Positions 8,252-17,083 of a DNA stretch of 64,000 bases are shown one piece after another. The position numbers were made by a program, and so were the translations under genes. The notes under the pieces were generated by a model, which was not told the DNA's origin, made no database searches, and saw only the letters and a program-made list of their open reading frames with translations. The DNA is from Fodinibacter sp963730365. GTDB lineage: Bacteria > Actinomycetota > Actinomycetes > Actinomycetales > Dermatophilaceae. The DNA lies in assembly GCA_963730365.1 (NCBI GenBank), contig CAVSRM010000017.1, positions 112,672-176,671 of the forward strand, in the 5' to 3' direction. Position 1 is the stretch's first letter; every line of letters starts with the position of its first letter.

Positions 8252-9003
8252 GCGAGGCGCTCCCGAGCGGGTCCGTCGAGCGCGGCCTGCTGGATCTCCG
8301 TGAGCCGGGCGCAGCCCAGCGTCGCCAGGTCGAGCAGCTCGCCGAGCACGGCACGGTCGAAGGGGTCGCCCTCGGCGGTGCCCTGCACCTCGACGAAGCG
8401 TCCGTCCCCGGTGAGGACCACGTTCATGTCGGTCTGGGCCGTGGAGTCCTCGGGGTAGTCGAGGTCCAGCACGGCGCGACCGTCGACGAGGCCGACACTG
8501 ACCGCGGAGATGGACCCCGTGAGCGGCGCCGCACCGGCCGGGATGAGACCTCGGCTGCGCGCGTCGGCGACGGCGTCCGCGAGGGCGACCCACGCGCCCG
8601 TGATGGCTGCCGTCCGCGTGCCACCGTCTGCCTGGAGCACGTCACAGTCGAGCACGATGGTGTTCTCCCCCAGCGCCGCCGTGTCGATGACCGCACGGAG
8701 GCTGCGACCGACGAGACGGGAGATCTCGTGGGTGCGCCCCCCCACCTTGCCGCGCCGGGACTCCCGGTCGCTGCGGGTGTTGGTCGAGCGCGGCAGCATC
8801 TCGTACTCCGCCGTCACCCAGCCGGTGCCGCGACCCTTGAGCCAGCGCGGCACGCCCGCGGTGAAGGATGCCGCGCAGAGGACCCGGGTGCGGCCGAACT
8901 CGACGAGGACACTGCCCTCGGCGTGGTCGAGCCAGTTGCGCGTGAGGCGCACCTCGCGGAGCTGGTCGGGAGCGCGGCCGTCATGGCGGGATTCAGCGGG
9001 CAT
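8248..9003 (-). CDS. rph: Ribonuclease PH
   Basis: A 251-aa phosphorolytic 3'-5' exoribonuclease for tRNA 3'-end maturation. Characteristic segments are EGSVLVEFGRTRVLCAAS, the WVTAEYEMLPRSTNTR basic loop, GRTHEISRLVGRSLRA, and DCDVLQADGGTRTAAITGAWVAL. It is followed by rdgB with a 4-bp overlap and preceded by the MBL-ASCH gene at an 18-bp gap, all minus strand. Confidence 0.97.
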   Translation of the reverse strand: MPAESRHDGRAPDQLREVRLTRNWLDHAEGSVLVEFGRTRVLCAASFTAGVPRWLKGRGTGWVTAEYEMLPRSTNTRSDRESRRGKVGGRTHEISRLVGRSLRAVIDTAALGENTIVLDCDVLQADGGTRTAAITGAWVALADAVADARSRGLIPAGAAPLTGSISAVSVGLVDGRAVLDLDYPEDSTAQTDMNVVLTGDGRFVEVQGTAEGDPFDRAVLGELLDLATLGCARLTEIQQAALDGPARERLA

Positions 9004-9021
9004 GCCCGCAAGGCTACGGGG

Positions 9022-10296
9022 TCAGCCGTCGGCGAGGGTCGGGGGCCACACCACGCGGAACCGCTCGAAGACGACCTCGAGGTCGTCGGAGAACTCGATC
9101 CCGATGCGCTCGCACTCGCGACGGAAGTACCGGCGGTGGCCGTCGAGCCATGTCTCGAGCGACCGGTCGTATTCGCCCTCGTCCCAAGCGAACTGGGCAT
9201 CGACGCTGTGCAGGGGACCGACGCGGAGCTCGCTCGTGCGCAGGACCGCACGGGGCTTGCCCGAGCCGTCGCACGCCACCCAGTGGGCTCCGACGCGCGG
9301 CAGGGACTGCGCATCGGCCGCGTAGCCGGCGACCAGTCCCGCCGTCGCGCGCTTCGGCCCGTCGACGACGAACTGGATGAGCTCGTCGGCGAGGCTCGGG
9401 CTGTCACCGAAGCACTCGACGACGACGTCTCCCTCCGGGGGCAGCCCGGGGGTGGCCGCGAGGTAGTCGCGCCACATTCGCCGTCCTGCGGCCGTGTCGA
9501 CCACGACCCCTTCCGCCGGTCGGGCCGTCCCCACCTCCTGGGTGTGGCCCTGCACGGCCAGCTCGACCTCGCCGGGCCAGACAGCGGCCGCCTGGCTGCG
9601 ACACACCTCCGCGTCGTTCCAGGCCGGCATGTGGGTCAGCACGAGCCGCTTCACCCCACCCGCACGCACGGCCGCCTGCGCAGCACGGGATCCCGAGAGG
9701 TGGATCCCCTCGACCTCGTCCCGACCGTCGATGAACGCGGAGTCGACGAAGGCGATGTCGGCGTCACGAAGCAGCGGCGTGAGCCCGTCGCAGACGTCGG
9801 TGTCGCCGGTGTAGGCCAACGTGGCTCCATCGGCCTCCACCCGGTAGCCGTAGGCCTCGATCGGGTGGCGCACGGCATACGGGGTGACCGTGAACGGACC
9901 GATCGTGATCGGGGCGGCGTCGCGCACGGCTCGGAAGTCGAACTGAGCGGACATCCCCCCCTTCTCCAGGCCGTGGTACATGGCCGCGATCCGCTCGGCG
10001 CTGCCCTGCGGGCCGTGCACCGGCAGCGCGCGCCCCGGCTGGCCGGCGGGCGAGTAGCGACGCATGACGTAGAGCCCGCACAGGTCGACGCAGTGGTCGG
10101 GGTGCAGGTGGGTGAGCATCACCGCATCGAGCGTCAGGGGGTCGAGCTGACGCTGCAGGGCCCCGAGCGCACCGTTGCCGAGATCGAGCACGATGCTCCA
10201 CGTGCGGCCGTCGTGATCGGCCTGCACGAGGTAGCACGAGGCCGGCGAGCTCGGGCCGGCGAAGGAGCCGGAGCAGCCGATGACGGTGACCTTCAT
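9022..10296 (-). CDS. Metallo-beta-lactamase hydrolase fused to an ASCH domain
   Basis: A 424-aa fusion. Residues 1-255 form an MBL-fold hydrolase of the type often annotated as cyclic-nucleotide phosphodiesterase: GCSGSFAGPSSPAS start, metal motif LTHLHPDHCVDL, AYTGDTD, and a late HMPAWND. Residues 275-424 are a complete ASCH protein (ECFGDSPSLADELIQFV opening, GPKRATAGL basic motif, WVACDGSGKPRAVL, EFSDDLEVVFERFRVVW ending), a domain thought to bind RNA or modified nucleosides. These two are usually separate proteins; no stop codon separates them here. ATG overlaps the murI stop (ATGA). Substrate unknown. Confidence 0.88.
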   Translation of the reverse strand: MKVTVIGCSGSFAGPSSPASCYLVQADHDGRTWSIVLDLGNGALGALQRQLDPLTLDAVMLTHLHPDHCVDLCGLYVMRRYSPAGQPGRALPVHGPQGSAERIAAMYHGLEKGGMSAQFDFRAVRDAAPITIGPFTVTPYAVRHPIEAYGYRVEADGATLAYTGDTDVCDGLTPLLRDADIAFVDSAFIDGRDEVEGIHLSGSRAAQAAVRAGGVKRLVLTHMPAWNDAEVCRSQAAAVWPGEVELAVQGHTQEVGTARPAEGVVVDTAAGRRMWRDYLAATPGLPPEGDVVVECFGDSPSLADELIQFVVDGPKRATAGLVAGYAADAQSLPRVGAHWVACDGSGKPRAVLRTSELRVGPLHSVDAQFAWDEGEYDRSLETWLDGHRRYFRRECERIGIEFSDDLEVVFERFRVVWPPTLADG

Positions 10297-11120
10297 GCCA
10301 CACCCGCCTCGATCTCGGCCATCGGCGCGGTGAACACCGGACCCACCGTTGAGCCCAGCCCGAGGAAACGCACGGCGAGCCGTCGGAACTCCTCGGGATC
10401 ACCGGTCGTGGTGAAGCCGTGGCCCGGCGCCGGCAGGTCGTCGGGGCGGAGGCTGCCGGCGTCGGCGAGCACCCGGTAGACATCCTTGGCGGTCTCCTCC
10501 GCGGACGACACGAGCGTGACGTCGTCACCCATGACGTAGGAGATCACGCCCGTGAGCAGCGGGTAGTGCGTGCAGCCCAGCACCAACGTGTCGACTCCGT
10601 GCTCGCGCAGCGGCTCGAGGTACTCGTGGGCGACACCCACCAGCTCCTCGCCACCGGTGATGCCGTTCTCGACGAACTCCACGAACCGGGGGCACGGCCG
10701 GCTGACGACGTCGAGGTGGGGAGCCGCCGCGAAGGCGTCGAGGTAGGCGCCGGACTGGTGCGTGCCGGTGGTCGAGATGACACCGACACGTCCGCTCCGC
10801 GTCGCAGCGGCGGCGCGACGCACCGCCGGGCGGATGACCTCCACCACCGGCACGTCATAGCGCTCGCGAGCGTCGTGGAGCACGGCGGCACTCGCGGTGT
10901 TGCACGCGATGACGAGCAGCTTGACCCCGTGGTCGACGAGGCGGTCGAGGCACTGGAGCGCGAACTCACGGGTCTGGGCGATCGGCCGAGGACCGTAAGG
11001 GGCCCGCGCGGTGTCTCCGAAGTAGGCCACCGACTCGTGGGGCAGCTGGTCGAGGATGGCTCGCATGACGGTGAGCCCGCCATACCCGGAGTCGAACACC
11101 CCGATCGGTGAATCTGCCAC
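10293..11120 (-). CDS. murI: Glutamate racemase
   Basis: A 275-aa cytosolic enzyme converting L- to D-glutamate for peptidoglycan. The two catalytic cysteines are visible: Cys73 in VIACNTASA and Cys183 in LGCTHYPLL; the GVFDSGYGGLTV opening is diagnostic. GTG 11120 gives the usual family length; the open frame continues about 165 codons further upstream but that part is not homologous. First gene of the murI > MBL-ASCH > rph > rdgB series, coupled to the next gene by ATGA. Confidence 0.97.
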   Translation of the reverse strand: MADSPIGVFDSGYGGLTVMRAILDQLPHESVAYFGDTARAPYGPRPIAQTREFALQCLDRLVDHGVKLLVIACNTASAAVLHDARERYDVPVVEVIRPAVRRAAAATRSGRVGVISTTGTHQSGAYLDAFAAAPHLDVVSRPCPRFVEFVENGITGGEELVGVAHEYLEPLREHGVDTLVLGCTHYPLLTGVISYVMGDDVTLVSSAEETAKDVYRVLADAGSLRPDDLPAPGHGFTTTGDPEEFRRLAVRFLGLGSTVGPVFTAPMAEIEAGVA

Positions 11121-11236
11121 CCGCCAACCGTAGGCTCTCCCCGGGCCCGGCGGGCACCCGCGGACGGTTGCCTGCGTCACGTCCGCCCGCAGTGATGGGA
11201 TAGTGGCTGGGTGCCCAGGACGCCGGAACGTGCCAC

Positions 11237-12418
11237 GTGCCCCCGCCGCACCACGGCGGCGAACCGCCACTCTCCCCGGATGCCGTGCCTGAGCTGCCAG
11301 AACCCCGGGCCCTCCGTCGACTCGGGCCACCTGAGCCCTGCGGGCGTGAGCGGCGCACTCCTCCTGGGGGGCCCGTGGGACTGAGGCACGAGCACGACCT
11401 CGACGCCTGGCACGCGTCGAGACACTCCACGAGCACCGTCGCGACGAGGCTGCGGGCCCGCGTCCCGGGGCGGAGGGCGCCTGCCCCCAGGGTGGAGGTC
11501 GCCCGAGGAGGCCCGGCACCCAAGGTGCTCGTCGTGCTCGACGACACCACCCCCGGCGTCTGCAGCGCCCTCGTGGAACCGGTCCGGCATCTCGACCCCG
11601 CCGATGTGGCACTGGTGGCACCGGGTGAGATGCCCGATCTCCCCCACGACGACGTCTGGCAGGTCGATGCCGCCGGCGCCGAGACCACCATCGGCGACCT
11701 TTTGACCCCCGGCTCCGTGGTCCTCTCGACGGGTCACCACCAGCGACTCGGCGCGCTGGCCCAACGGGCCTCGGACGAGGTCGGCGCGCAGTTCGTCACG
11801 GTGCAAGGGGGCCTCATCACCCCCCACGCGCCGCCGCTGGCGTCGGGAACCACCCTGCTGGCCTGGACCGGTGCCGACGCGGACTACTGGCGGTCTGGTC
11901 GTGACGACGTGGCAGCACGCGTGGTGGGCTCGCAGCTGCTCTGGGACGCGGCCACCCACCCCGGCGAGCCGCCGGAGCCGGGCACGCACCCGGTCTGGCT
12001 CGGCCAGCTGAACGGCGTCGACGAGCTACCCCGGCGCGTGCTGGCTGACACGGCCGAGGCCTTCTGCAAGGCAGAACGGGCCACATACCGACCGCATCCG
12101 GCCGAGCGGGACCGTCGCTCCCGTGCCACCCACCGCCACCTCGAGACCGAGGGGATCGAGGTCGATCGCTCGACCGCGGCCCTGCGCGAGCTGAACGCCC
12201 CGGTGGTCAGCATCTTCTCGACCGGAGTCCTCGAGGCCGCCACGGCCGGGCTGCCGGCGTGGGTCTACCTGCCCGACCCTCCCCCCTGGGTCGTCGAGCT
12301 GTGGAGTCGCTACGGCCTCGCACGCTGGGGGGACGACCCCACCGATCCGGCTCCGCGGCCCTCCCTCGAACCCGCGCGTGCGGTCGCCCACGTGGTGCGA
12401 GAGCTGTTGGCTGTCTGA
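11237..12418 (+). CDS. Conserved hypothetical protein, possible GT-B-like fold
   Basis: A 393-aa frame from GTG 11237; I do not recognise a named family. From about residue 95 it looks like a compact alpha/beta protein: KVLVVLDDTTPG, then DVALVAPGEMP, VVLSTGHHQRLG, FVTVQGGLITPHAP, YRPHPAERD, and a Pro/Trp-rich segment with FSTGVLEAATAGLPAWVYLP followed by VVELWSRYGLARWGDDP. The arrangement (His-Pro-x-Glu plus a later Ser-Thr-x-x-x-Glu-Ala-x-x-x-Gly-x-Pro) resembles nucleotide-sugar or polyol-phosphate transferases of GT-B type. The first 90 residues are low-complexity, so the true start may be as far downstream as GTG 11492. Confidence 0.6.
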   Translation: MPPPHHGGEPPLSPDAVPELPEPRALRRLGPPEPCGRERRTPPGGPVGLRHEHDLDAWHASRHSTSTVATRLRARVPGRRAPAPRVEVARGGPAPKVLVVLDDTTPGVCSALVEPVRHLDPADVALVAPGEMPDLPHDDVWQVDAAGAETTIGDLLTPGSVVLSTGHHQRLGALAQRASDEVGAQFVTVQGGLITPHAPPLASGTTLLAWTGADADYWRSGRDDVAARVVGSQLLWDAATHPGEPPEPGTHPVWLGQLNGVDELPRRVLADTAEAFCKAERATYRPHPAERDRRSRATHRHLETEGIEVDRSTAALRELNAPVVSIFSTGVLEAATAGLPAWVYLPDPPPWVVELWSRYGLARWGDDPTDPAPRPSLEPARAVAHVVRELLAV

Positions 12419-12484
12419 GGACGCCCTGCGTCGAGCGGGCCACTGGGTCGGTCTCCCGCCGCAGATGGGCCCGGGACCGAGGAC

Positions 12485-13099
12485 TCAGCCTTCGAGCATG
12501 GCGGTGGAGAGGGTCTCCTGGAGCCAGGTGAGGAAGTCGTACACGGCCAGGGCATAGGCCAGCGGTCCGTCGTCATCCTCGGTCGCGGCCGCCTCCAGCG
12601 CCTCCATGTCCTCCTCGGTTCGCAGCCCCATCCGTTCCCCGAGGACCAGCCGGACGTCCGTGAGGGCGACGAGCATCGTCCGGCCCTCATCGGGGTCCAG
12701 CCTCACCCTGTCGTCCTCGCGCAGGATGGCAGCAGCCGCCCCCAGCGCCTCGGCCTTGCGCCGGCGCAGGCCGGTCTCGGTGAGGCGGCGGAACTCGCTC
12801 GCGGCCTCGGCGTCCTCGCGGTTCGCCGTCGGCAGTAGCCGGTCAAGAGCGGGATCGCGCGCAACGGACGGACCGGGATCCGCCTCCTGGTCCTCGGCGG
12901 CGATGCTGACCCCCATCCCCAGACCCGCGACGATCGCACCGAACTCGTCGGTCTCGTCCGCCCGGACCGTCCCCTGCGGTGCCAGGAGGTCACGCACCTG
13001 GTCCATCAGACCGGCCACCGTGGCGCGTTCCAGGCCGTCGAGGGACGCGGCGTACCTGGCCTGCCGACCGGACCCGCGGCGGCGAAAGCCCTTGGCCAT
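12485..13099 (-). CDS. DUF2017 family protein
   Basis: A 204-aa acidic, helical protein of unknown function that in actinobacteria is commonly encoded next to clpS. It opens MAKGFRRRGSGR and contains LMDQVRDLLAP, FRRLTETGLRRRKAEAL, DVRLVLGERMGLRTEED and a C-terminal VYDFLTWLQETL. ATG 13099 shares one base with the clpS stop (TGATG), so the two are translationally coupled; a role linked to ClpS/ClpAP adaptor function is an inference from position only. Confidence 0.85.
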   Translation of the reverse strand: MAKGFRRRGSGRQARYAASLDGLERATVAGLMDQVRDLLAPQGTVRADETDEFGAIVAGLGMGVSIAAEDQEADPGPSVARDPALDRLLPTANREDAEAASEFRRLTETGLRRRKAEALGAAAAILREDDRVRLDPDEGRTMLVALTDVRLVLGERMGLRTEEDMEALEAAATEDDDGPLAYALAVYDFLTWLQETLSTAMLEG

Positions 13100-13389
13100 C
13101 AGCGGTCCTTCTGGAAGGTGGCCCACAGCCCGTAGCCGTGCAGCGCCTCGGTGTCGGCCTCCATCGCCTCGCGGCTGCCGTTGGCCACGACCGCCCGACC
13201 CTCGAGGTGGACGTCCATCATGAGCTTCTCCGCCTTGCGCCGGCTGTAGCCGTAGTGGGTCTGCAGCACATAGGTGACGTAGGACATGAGGTTGACGGGG
13301 TCGTTCCAGACGATGGTCACCCACGGGGTGTCGGCTGCGACGTCGCCGCCGGTGGCGGTGACCTCCTCCTCGACGGGCGCGATGGACAC
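13099..13389 (-). CDS. clpS: ATP-dependent Clp protease adaptor ClpS
   Basis: A 96-aa N-end-rule adaptor delivering substrates to the Clp unfoldase. The core WVTIVWNDPVNLMSYVTYVL and HYGYSRRKAEKLMMDVHLEGRAVV are diagnostic, including the Asn-Asp pair and hydrophobic pocket residues. GTG 13389 is preceded by a G-run that can serve as ribosome binding site. It lies 19 bp downstream of hmgA on the same strand and overlaps DUF2017 by one base. Confidence 0.94.
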   Translation of the reverse strand: MSIAPVEEEVTATGGDVAADTPWVTIVWNDPVNLMSYVTYVLQTHYGYSRRKAEKLMMDVHLEGRAVVANGSREAMEADTEALHGYGLWATFQKDR

Positions 13390-13408
13390 GCCCCCCAGAA
13401 TAGGCGCC

Positions 13409-14653
13409 TCAGCCGCGCGCCCTGTTCCAGGAGCCCGCGTACTGCCCGTCGTCGCAGGCGCGTCCGGCCTCGCCGAGCTCCAGAGGGCGGAACGTGTCGA
13501 CCATGACGGCCAGCTCGTCGAAGAACTCCGCGCCGAGCGAGGCCTCGGCGGCGCCGGGCTGCGGGCCGTGCGGATGGCCGCCGGGATGCAACGAGACCGA
13601 GCCCTTTCCGATGCCGGAGCCCTTGCGCGCCTCGTAGTCCCCGTCGACGTAGAACATGACCTCGTCGGAGTCGACGTTGGAGTGGTAGTACGGCACCGGG
13701 ATGGCCAGCGGGTGGTAGTCGACCTTGCGTGGCACGAAGTTGCACACGACGAAGTTCCAGCCCTCGAACACCTGGTGGGCGGGCGGCGGCTGGTGGATGC
13801 GCCCCGTGATCGGTTCGTAGTCGGCCACGTTGAAGACGTAGGGGTAGAGGCAGCCGTCCCAGCCGACGACGTCGAGCGGGTGGAAGGGCAGCACGTGCAC
13901 CGTGCCGACCACGCCGCCACTGCTGCCCGGACCGCTCCCCCGGTGCTTGATGTACACCTCGGTCTCGGCACCGGCCTTCTCACCGACGTCCTCCGCCAGC
14001 AGGGGCCCCCGGGGAAGTCGCAGGTCTCGCTCGCAGTACGGGCTGTGCTCGAGGAGCTGGCCGTACTTGCTGAGGTAGCGCTTCGGAGGCGCGATGTGGC
14101 TGCTGGCCTCGATGCAGATGGTGCGCAACGGCTCCGTGCGGGAGCGGACCGGCAGCCACCGGTGAGTCGTCGCGCGCGGGATGACGACGTAGTCACCCTC
14201 CCCGACCTCGAACGCCCCGAAGACCGTCTCGACCCTCGCCCGCCCACGCTCGACGTAGACGACCTCGTCGCCGATCCCGTTGCGGTACCAGGGGCTCGGC
14301 GCTCCGGCCACGGCATACGACAACCGCACGTCACCGTTGCCGAGCAGCAGCCGGCGGCCGGTGACGACATCGGTCCCCTTGACGGCCTTGGCCGGAAAGA
14401 GGTCGTGCGGGCGCAGGTGACGCGGCAGCAGCGGGTGGTTGGGTGTCGTGGAGAGGTCACCGACGCTCCACTCGCGGTAGTCCGCCACCGTGGAGGGGAT
14501 GTTGCGGTGGTAGAGCAGGGAGGAGTCCGACGAGAAGCCCTCCTCCCCCATGAGCTCCTCGTAGTAGAGCTCGCCCTTGCCGCGCCTGGCCGGGCGTCGG
14601 TGCTGGGTGTGCCGCTTCGGGGGGATGCTTCCCATCGCCTGGTAGTGCGCCAC
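13409..14653 (-). CDS. hmgA: Homogentisate 1,2-dioxygenase
   Basis: A 414-aa Fe(II) ring-cleavage dioxygenase converting homogentisate to maleylacetoacetate in tyrosine catabolism. Seen: PPKRHTQHRRP and EELMGEEGFSSDSSLLYHR at the N-terminus, a first cupin half (GDYVVIPRATTHRW), FHPLDVVGWDGCLYPYVFN, and the Fe-binding region YYHSNVDSDEVMFYVDGDYEAR with HPGGHPHGPQPG. GTG 14653 is preferred because GAGGTGG lies about 8 nt upstream and the N-terminus then aligns with the family; the open frame extends to 14929. Partner genes fahA and hppD lie within 6 kb. Confidence 0.95.
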   Translation of the reverse strand: MAHYQAMGSIPPKRHTQHRRPARRGKGELYYEELMGEEGFSSDSSLLYHRNIPSTVADYREWSVGDLSTTPNHPLLPRHLRPHDLFPAKAVKGTDVVTGRRLLLGNGDVRLSYAVAGAPSPWYRNGIGDEVVYVERGRARVETVFGAFEVGEGDYVVIPRATTHRWLPVRSRTEPLRTICIEASSHIAPPKRYLSKYGQLLEHSPYCERDLRLPRGPLLAEDVGEKAGAETEVYIKHRGSGPGSSGGVVGTVHVLPFHPLDVVGWDGCLYPYVFNVADYEPITGRIHQPPPAHQVFEGWNFVVCNFVPRKVDYHPLAIPVPYYHSNVDSDEVMFYVDGDYEARKGSGIGKGSVSLHPGGHPHGPQPGAAEASLGAEFFDELAVMVDTFRPLELGEAGRACDDGQYAGSWNRARG

Positions 14654-14962
14654 TGGTTCGTCCACCTCGCTGTGGGTCGGGGCTCTCGGGGTCGGGTCCG
14701 TTCTCACCCTAGGCGGATCGGTCGGCGCTGGCACCAGTGCATGCTGACCGGGCGGCAGTGTGGTCAGGTCTGTCCAGTGAAGGCCGACAAGTGGTGGACA
14801 ACCTGCCCACCCGACGCGGCTCCGGGCCGTCGACCCCTGGCGTCCGTGCAGAGGTGACGATGCCCGACGTGGTCGACCGGACGCCGACGCGTGGTCGCCT
14901 CTGAGCACCATTGCCCTCGTCGCGAGCACAGGGGTAGCGATACCCGCGATAGGTTTGACGGC
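14654..14962. promoter_or_regulatory. Divergent intergenic region, hmgA / 282-aa gene
   Basis: About 310 bases between two divergent catabolic genes, with no supported gene. It should hold both promoters. The only clear symmetry near the plus-strand gene is GGGTA-GCGA-TACCC at 14932-14945, 17 bp before its ATG, a possible operator. No confident -35/-10 pair. Confidence 0.35.
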
Positions 14963-15811
14963 ATGTCGATGACGTCGGACCTGCTGCGCGGACTGGTCGA
15001 CGACGCCGCCGTCTTCCCACCCGGCAACGCCTCACTCCCGGATGCCGTCCACGGCCACCGCCGCCACCGAGCGGCCTGGTACGCGGACTGCGTGGGCCCG
15101 CTGCTCGTCCCCGCCGCTGCGCACACCGAGCTCGCCGAGGTCGTCGCCGGCGACCCGGCCGGACCACCGATCGAGGTGGGTCTGGTCGTGCGCCCTGATG
15201 ACGACCCGACCGCGCTGGCGACGGCACTCGACGCGCTGGCCCACGTCGACGACGTCACCGCCGTCGCTGCCGAGCTCGGGTGGCAGTGGGACTGGCGGGC
15301 GCTCGGGCTGGACCATGTCGCGGTCGCCCTCGAGGTCCCCCGCGGAACCACCCATGACAGCGCGTTGGTCGACATCCGCACGGCGGCGCGTGAGGGGCTG
15401 CACGTCGTCGCCAAGTTCCGCACCGGGCCGACCCCCACCTGGCCGTGGCCCGACGAGGACGAGCTCGCTGCCTTCCTGTGCGTCACCGCGGCCGCCGAGC
15501 TGCCCTTCAAGCTCACGGGCGGCCTGCACCACGCCGTGCGGGGCAGCTACCCCGTCGAGGGCTCCCCGCAGGAGAACCACGGGGTCCTCAACGTCCTGCT
15601 CGCCACGGCAAGCGCCCTCGAGGGCGCCCCACGCGAAGAGGTCGCCGCCCTGCTGGCCCTGCGCGACGGGCAGGCCCTCGCGGGCCTGGTGTCGGCCTGG
15701 AGCGGGGCGACCGTCACGAGCGTTCGCGAGCGCTTCACGGCGTACGGCTGCTGCACCGTGACCGACCCTGTCGGGGAGCTGGCGGACCTCGGCCTGCTGC
15801 AGCCCAACTGA
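14963..15811 (+). CDS. Unassigned protein of the homogentisate cluster
   Basis: A 282-aa protein I do not recognise. It lies divergent from hmgA and 38 bp upstream of fahA on the same strand, so it is probably co-transcribed with fahA. Visible features: LVDDAAVFPPGNASLPDAV near the N-terminus, alternating hydrophobic strands and helices compatible with an alpha/beta barrel (IEVGLVVRPDDD, VAVALEVPR, LHVVAKFRTG), then LPFKLTGGLHHAVRG and QENHGVLNVLLATA, where the Lys, His-His and Glu-Asn-His look like possible active-site residues. No signal peptide. Start ATG 14963; the frame is open to 14891. Confidence 0.75.
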   Translation: MSMTSDLLRGLVDDAAVFPPGNASLPDAVHGHRRHRAAWYADCVGPLLVPAAAHTELAEVVAGDPAGPPIEVGLVVRPDDDPTALATALDALAHVDDVTAVAAELGWQWDWRALGLDHVAVALEVPRGTTHDSALVDIRTAAREGLHVVAKFRTGPTPTWPWPDEDELAAFLCVTAAAELPFKLTGGLHHAVRGSYPVEGSPQENHGVLNVLLATASALEGAPREEVAALLALRDGQALAGLVSAWSGATVTSVRERFTAYGCCTVTDPVGELADLGLLQPN

Positions 15812-15849
15812 CCGCGTCGAGAACCCGACCCACCCACCGAAGGAGCGCC

Positions 15850-17076
15850 ATGACCTGGCTCGACCTGCCCGCCGACCACCCGTTCGGCATCCACAACCTG
15901 CCCTACGGGGTCTTCTCCACGGACGGCGGCCCGGCCCGGGTGGGCGTGCGCGTGGGGGACCACGTGCTCGACCTCGCGGCCTGCGCGGAGCAGTCCGGGA
16001 TGGAGTCCGGGGCGGTCTGGCGCGAGGGGACCCTCAACCCGTTCCTGGCGCAGGGCCACGCGGCCTGGGGTGCGGCCCGTGCATGGCTCCTCGAGCAGCT
16101 CACGAACGAGGCTCACCGTGACGTCGTCCGGGCCCACCTCGTACCGGTCGAGGAGGTGACGATGCACCTGCCGATCGAGGTCGCCGACTACGTGGACTTC
16201 TACGCCAGCGAACACCACGCGACCAACGTCGGACGCATCTTCAGGCCCGACTCCGAGCCGCTGACACCCAACTGGAAGCACCTGCCCATCGGCTACCACG
16301 GCCGGGCCGGCACGGTCGTCGTGTCGGGGACCGACGTCGTCCGTCCCTGCGGGCAGCGCAAGCCGCCCACCGAGAGCGCCCCGGTGTTCGGCCCCTCCGT
16401 CCGCCTCGACATCGAGGCCGAGCTCGGTTTCGTCGTCGGTGGCGCCACCCGGCTGGGCGAGTCGGTGTCGGTCGCCGAGGCCGAGGAACACCTCTTCGGT
16501 GTGGTCCTGCTCAACGACTGGTCCGCACGCGACCTCCAGGCCTGGGAGTACGTGCCGCTCGGCCCCTTCCTCGGCAAGAGCTTCGCGACGTCGATCTCCC
16601 CGTGGGTCGTCCCGATCGAGGCCCTGCGGGCTGCCCGGGTGCCCCTGCCGGGTCAGGACCCGACACCACTCCCCTACCTCCGGGCCGAGCCGACCGATGA
16701 TGGCGCCGGCACGGCATTCGGGCTCGACATCGGCGTGGAGGTGGAGTGGAACGGGACGGTCGTGTCCCGGCCACCGTTCCGCGAGATGTACTGGTCGCCG
16801 GCGCAGATGGTCGCGCACCTGACCGTGAACGGGGCCAGCCTGCGCGACGGTGACCTGTTCGGGTCCGGCACGATCTCGGGAGACGAGGTGGACACCCGCG
16901 GCTCCTTCCTCGAGCTGAGCTGGAGCGGACAGGACCCGGTGGCCCTCGACGACGGGTCGCAGCGCACCTTCCTCGAGGACGGCGACACCGTCGTGCTCCG
17001 AGGCAGCGCGCCCGGACCCGACGGGTCCGTCATCGGCTTCGGGGAGTGCGTGGGCACCATCCGCCCCGCTCGCTGA
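15850..17076 (+). CDS. fahA: Fumarylacetoacetase
   Basis: A 408-aa enzyme cleaving fumarylacetoacetate to fumarate and acetoacetate, last step of homogentisate breakdown. The N-terminal SH3-like domain (HPFGIHNLPYGVF) and the C-terminal catalytic domain are complete: DYVDFYASEHHATNVG (Ca/Mg-binding Asp and catalytic His), WKHLPIGYHGRAGT, RLDIEAELGFVVGG, LLNDWSARDLQAWEYVPLGPFLGKSF, TISGD and GSFLELSW. Start ATG with AGGAG 5 nt upstream. Follows the unassigned 282-aa gene. Confidence 0.96.
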   Translation: MTWLDLPADHPFGIHNLPYGVFSTDGGPARVGVRVGDHVLDLAACAEQSGMESGAVWREGTLNPFLAQGHAAWGAARAWLLEQLTNEAHRDVVRAHLVPVEEVTMHLPIEVADYVDFYASEHHATNVGRIFRPDSEPLTPNWKHLPIGYHGRAGTVVVSGTDVVRPCGQRKPPTESAPVFGPSVRLDIEAELGFVVGGATRLGESVSVAEAEEHLFGVVLLNDWSARDLQAWEYVPLGPFLGKSFATSISPWVVPIEALRAARVPLPGQDPTPLPYLRAEPTDDGAGTAFGLDIGVEVEWNGTVVSRPPFREMYWSPAQMVAHLTVNGASLRDGDLFGSGTISGDEVDTRGSFLELSWSGQDPVALDDGSQRTFLEDGDTVVLRGSAPGPDGSVIGFGECVGTIRPAR

Positions 17077-17083
17077 GCGCGCG

